Assembly: GCA_913063255.1 (NCBI GenBank)
Contig: CAJXYJ010000006.1
Location: forward strand, 1-46,646
DNA length: 46,646 bases
Direction: 5' to 3'
Origin: an uncultured Flavobacteriales bacterium
Lineage (GTDB): Bacteria; Bacteroidota; Bacteroidia; Flavobacteriales; Flavobacteriaceae
Part shown: in pieces, positions 44,742 to 46,646 of the stretch
Position numbering within the stretch: position 1 is the stretch's first letter
Layout: each line of letters starts with the position of its first letter
Notes under the pieces: model-generated
Told to the model about the DNA's origin: nothing
The model's input: the letters and a program-made list of their open reading frames with translations, nothing else
The model's database searches: none
Program-made: the position numbers and the translations under genes

Positions 44742-44966
44742 CTAGAATGTCAAAACATTTAACCACTTTAAAAGAAACATTATTAAAAAGGTAAATCCGG
44801 CACTATATAATACTAGGCCTTGCCAATAGGATAATCTCGTAGGCCAATGATTCCACTTTTTTGTTCCATATTCTTTTTTGGCATCCACACCAATCAGCTT
44901 CCAAAAAAGAAAAGCAGTTACTAAGAAAATCAAAATTGCTATTAATAATATCCAAATTTTTTCCAT
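44742..44966 (-). CDS. Small two-helix membrane protein
   Basis: 74 residues. Two hydrophobic helices (about 4-25 and 50-70) flank a charged, tryptophan-containing loop, GVDAKKEYGTKKWNHWPTRL. I do not recognise the family. It lies 46 bases downstream of the NTF2-like gene and 26 bases upstream of the four-helix gene on the same strand, so the three may be one transcript. The length and clean helix pattern support a real gene. Confidence 0.6.
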   Translation of the reverse strand: MEKIWILLIAILIFLVTAFLFWKLIGVDAKKEYGTKKWNHWPTRLSYWQGLVLYSAGFTFLIMFLLKWLNVLTF

Positions 44967-45012
44967 ATGCTATATTTTTTATTATGTAAGTCTAAAGAAA
45001 TTATAGGCGGTG

Positions 45013-45528
45013 TTAGGCACTGTTTTCTTTTTCAGGAAACCACATTTTACTCAAATCAACTGAAGGCAAAGCACTTTCATTATCATCGTAAATTGACATT
45101 TCAACTATGTACCAATTTCCGTTATTTTCTATTAGTTCGTAAATGCCAACAGCAGATTCATACATTTCTCCCGAAGTATTAAATCTTAAAAATCTAATAT
45201 GGACTTTAGTTATGCTTTCATTTTCAGTATTTTTTTGAATTCCTAAAAGCTCAATCTCAGAGTGATTATAGTTTTGTTTTGCTAATTTTCGAAAGTAAAT
45301 CGTGGCCATTAATTTTGCTGGAATACGACCATTTAATATGGAATTCAGTAAGTTTCCAGTATAGATTTTTGTGGTTTTTCCTTTTCCATGTTGATATATA
45401 TTGATCTTTTTATTAGGAGCAAAATGATTTAGCCAACCTATTACGTCTTTATTTGAAAAATCATTTTTTAAGTCAACGCAGAATTTGTGTTCTAAAATTC
45501 TCCAAAGTTCAATTCTTGTTGTTTTCAT
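45013..45528 (-). CDS. NTF2/SnoaL-like protein
   Basis: 171 residues from the ATG at 45528 (MKTTRIELWRILEHKFC). An upstream ATG at 45609 would add 27 residues read from the GTTAGGC boundary sequence, which is unlikely to be coding. The cone-shaped NTF2-like fold is suggested by the helix WRILEHKFCVDLKNDFSNKD, the central strands and the closing NNGNWYIVEMSIYDDNES. Proteins of this fold are small enzymes or binding modules; no catalytic residues can be named. The last codons and stop lie in AGTGCCTAACACC. No signal peptide is present. Confidence 0.65.
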   Translation of the reverse strand: MKTTRIELWRILEHKFCVDLKNDFSNKDVIGWLNHFAPNKKINIYQHGKGKTTKIYTGNLLNSILNGRIPAKLMATIYFRKLAKQNYNHSEIELLGIQKNTENESITKVHIRFLRFNTSGEMYESAVGIYELIENNGNWYIVEMSIYDDNESALPSVDLSKMWFPEKENSA

Positions 45529-45540
45529 TTTTCTAATTGT

Positions 45541-45547
45541 GCCTAAC
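45541..45547 (-). repeat. GTTAGGC boundary motif before the NTF2-like gene
   Basis: On the minus strand the sequence CATAGCCGAGACGTTAGGC ends 12 bases before the ATG at 45528. The mirrored GCCTAAC spans the stop codon of the same gene (45018-45012) and of the four-helix gene (44151-44145). The motif fits GTTRRRY, the core of integron attC sites, but no full attC structure was seen. Confidence 0.35.
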
Positions 45548-45609
45548 GTCTCGGCTATGGTTAGTTCGGGAATTAAAAGTAATGAATTTTCGATTAAGCA
45601 CTTAGCCAA

Positions 45610-45745
45610 TACTTTTTATTTTGTTTTATCTTTTTCATTTTAAAGCCAAGTCAAAAGATTTGGCGGAATTTATAAATGCGCTTAAACTTTGGGTTAAGCA
45701 CCAAAACCCGTTTTAACTATAGCTATCCTAAGTTTGATACTGGCT
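45610..45745. other. Gap with inverted repeats between DinB and NTF2-like genes
   Basis: A hairpin of GCCAAGTC (45645-45652) and GATTTGGC (45657-45664), pairing 7 of 8 plus a wobble, sits beside the near-palindrome TAAGCACTTA just outside the gap. No gene is seen. Such low-complexity inverted repeats are usual around accessory genes in this group. Confidence 0.35.
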
Positions 45746-46285
45746 TTATTTTCTCAACTCATTTAAATATAAATTTCCTATTGCCTTAATATGATGTAAA
45801 TCGTGTCCGAGAATATGATATCCCAAAGCTCTTGCACTAGCTTGATTCCCGTTTGCAATTCCTATTCGCTTTAGAGATTTATCAGAAAGTCCATTAAATA
45901 AAGTAATAGTTGACAATCTTAAAGCTTCATATTCTTCCATTATATTCTCAATTGTTCTCTCTGATGTGTCAGAATTAAGGTTATAATCCTCCTGTTCAAA
46001 CCCTGAGAGATTTGTTTTGTCATTTCTAGCAAAAGAAAGAGCTCTATATCCATATATTCTTTCGTCATCAATTATATGGACTAAAACTTCTTTTATCGAC
46101 CATTTATTCTTTTTGTATCTGTAGTCTAATTCTTCATTCGATAAGTTATTAATCAAAGTTTTTGTTTTATCTAAACTCGATTTCAACTGCTCAATAAGGC
46201 TTCCGTCTTTTTTTACTAATTTCATATACATTTCTGCATAAATAGGATATTCATTTTGTGATGGAAATTCAATATGTTTAATCAT
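45746..46285 (-). CDS. DinB-family protein
   Basis: 179 residues from the ATG at 46285 (MIKHIEFPSQNEYPIYAEMY). A longer reading frame from 46330 would add 15 basic residues encoded by what looks like the end of the neighbouring transposase element, so it was rejected. The four-helix DinB fold is supported by KTLINNLSNEELDYRYKKNK, then WSIKEVLVHIIDDERIYGYR and the late GYHILGHDLHHIKAIGNLYL. Histidines in VLVHIIDDE, HILGHDLHH match the metal-binding triad of the family. DinB-like proteins include thiol transferases and damage-induced proteins; no role is set here. Confidence 0.87.
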   Translation of the reverse strand: MIKHIEFPSQNEYPIYAEMYMKLVKKDGSLIEQLKSSLDKTKTLINNLSNEELDYRYKKNKWSIKEVLVHIIDDERIYGYRALSFARNDKTNLSGFEQEDYNLNSDTSERTIENIMEEYEALRLSTITLFNGLSDKSLKRIGIANGNQASARALGYHILGHDLHHIKAIGNLYLNELRK

Positions 46286-46346
46286 TCCTTTTTTTCTTTT
46301 TTTTTGCTGTCTCGTCCTAAAATATGGCAACAGATTAAAATTGATT

Positions 46347-46540
46347 TTACGCTGTTAATTTATATACCATATTAGGTGTTTTAAAGTCTAAAGATAAGTT
46401 TAATCGAACTTCATTGTATAGTTTATGGCAATTTTTGCTGCTCTTTTCGTATGTGCTACATTCATAAAGGTTTGGTCTAGATAAAACTCATCTTTTAAAC
46501 TTCCGTTAACTCTTTCCGCCATTGTATTTTCATAACTATA
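46347..46540 (-). pseudogene. Decayed IS3-family transposase, C-terminal remnant
   Basis: On the minus strand, reading down from 46540 gives YSYENTMAERVNGSLKDEF, then FMNVAHTKRAAKIAI, and then, in another frame, LYNEVRLNLSLDFKTPNMVY and a stop at 46349-46347. These are the closing motifs of IS3/IS150 OrfB transposases. A one-base deletion near 46422 shifts the frame (ATAAACTATAC where AAAC is expected), and a TAG lies just upstream at 46543-46541, so it is inactive. It abuts the DinB gene. Confidence 0.75.
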
Positions 46541-46548
46541 CTAACATA

Positions 46549-46646
46549 TTAATAGGCTTGTTCCAATGATTCTATAATCCGGTTATTTTCTCCTCTAATC
46601 TCCATAGACACCTTTTTATTTGCAAAGTCGAAACCAATCCAACCAA
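46549..46646 (-). CDS. C-terminal fragment of an unrecognised reading frame at the window edge
   Basis: The minus strand from the edge reads GWIGFDFANKKVSMEIRGEN and then NRIIESLEQAY before a TAA at 46551-46549. It is cut by the window. It could be part of the broken transposase or a separate gene; I cannot place it. Confidence 0.3.
   Translation of the reverse strand, partial: GWIGFDFANKKVSMEIRGENNRIIESLEQAY

Noticed and set aside
44145-45547. A true chromosomal integron array
   Set aside because: No integrase gene and no complete attC with both stems could be found in the window; only the core motif is present.
46286-46330. Longer DinB start at 46330
   Set aside because: The 15 added residues are basic, low-complexity and read from the poly-T end next to the IS remnant.
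1-46646. CRISPR arrays, tRNA and rRNA genes
   Set aside because: No regularly spaced direct repeats of 25-40 bases and no tRNA or rRNA signatures were seen on either strand by eye.

Overview
The window looks like chromosomal DNA from a marine-type member of the Flavobacteriaceae (Bacteroidota). The sequence is AT-rich. Promoters are of the TAnnTTTG type, with few Shine-Dalgarno sites. Several secreted proteins end in type IX secretion (T9SS) sorting domains. The families present (DUF4199, PorT-like barrel, Bacteroidota-type NrfD and extended-Tat Fe-S proteins, a membrane-anchored AraC regulator, a DUF6090-like protein) are typical of this group. Genus cannot be decided from the sequence alone.

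Layout. 1-6.6 kb holds the 5' end of a type B ribosomal protein L31 gene (minus), then on the plus strand a DUF4199 protein, a DPM1-like glycosyltransferase, a small lipoprotein, an outer-membrane barrel, a phosphosugar mutase and an MsbA-like ABC exporter. 6.6-7.2 kb is a gene-free stretch with two similar hairpin pairs and TTTTATCG direct repeats about 21 bp apart. 7.2-8.7 kb is an ECF sigma factor, a one-pass membrane protein (probable anti-sigma) and a Spy/CpxP-like periplasmic protein. 8.8-11.1 kb holds a BNR-repeat lipoprotein and an RsmB/NOP-type RNA methyltransferase. 11.2-17.2 kb is a tandem pair of 974-residue T9SS-exported paralogues. 17.3-25.4 kb holds purL, an M14 carboxypeptidase and a long-chain acyl-CoA ligase.

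25.6-31.9 kb is a six-gene periplasmic nitrate-reduction operon: napD, napA, a NapB-like protein with four haem motifs, a tetrahaem lipoprotein, an Fe-S protein with an extended Tat leader, and an NrfD-type quinol dehydrogenase. The expected electron path is menaquinol, NrfD, Fe-S protein, multihaem cytochromes, NapA. A perfect CRP/FNR-type palindrome lies 12 bp before napD.

32-46.6 kb is mostly minus-strand accessory genes: an LRR T9SS protein, a second ABC exporter, an NTF2-DJ-1 fusion, a membrane AraC regulator with a DUF6090-like partner, two class III nucleotide cyclases, a HemG-like flavodoxin, a DUF3291 protein, a TolB-like protein, small membrane proteins, an NTF2-like protein and a DinB protein. 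The right edge is a decayed IS3 transposase.

The observations most worth a second look are a 63-bp dispersed-repeat-like palindrome inserted in frame in purL at the junction of its synthetase and glutaminase parts, the unusual composition and operator of the nap operon, and the structured repeat region upstream of the ECF sigma gene.
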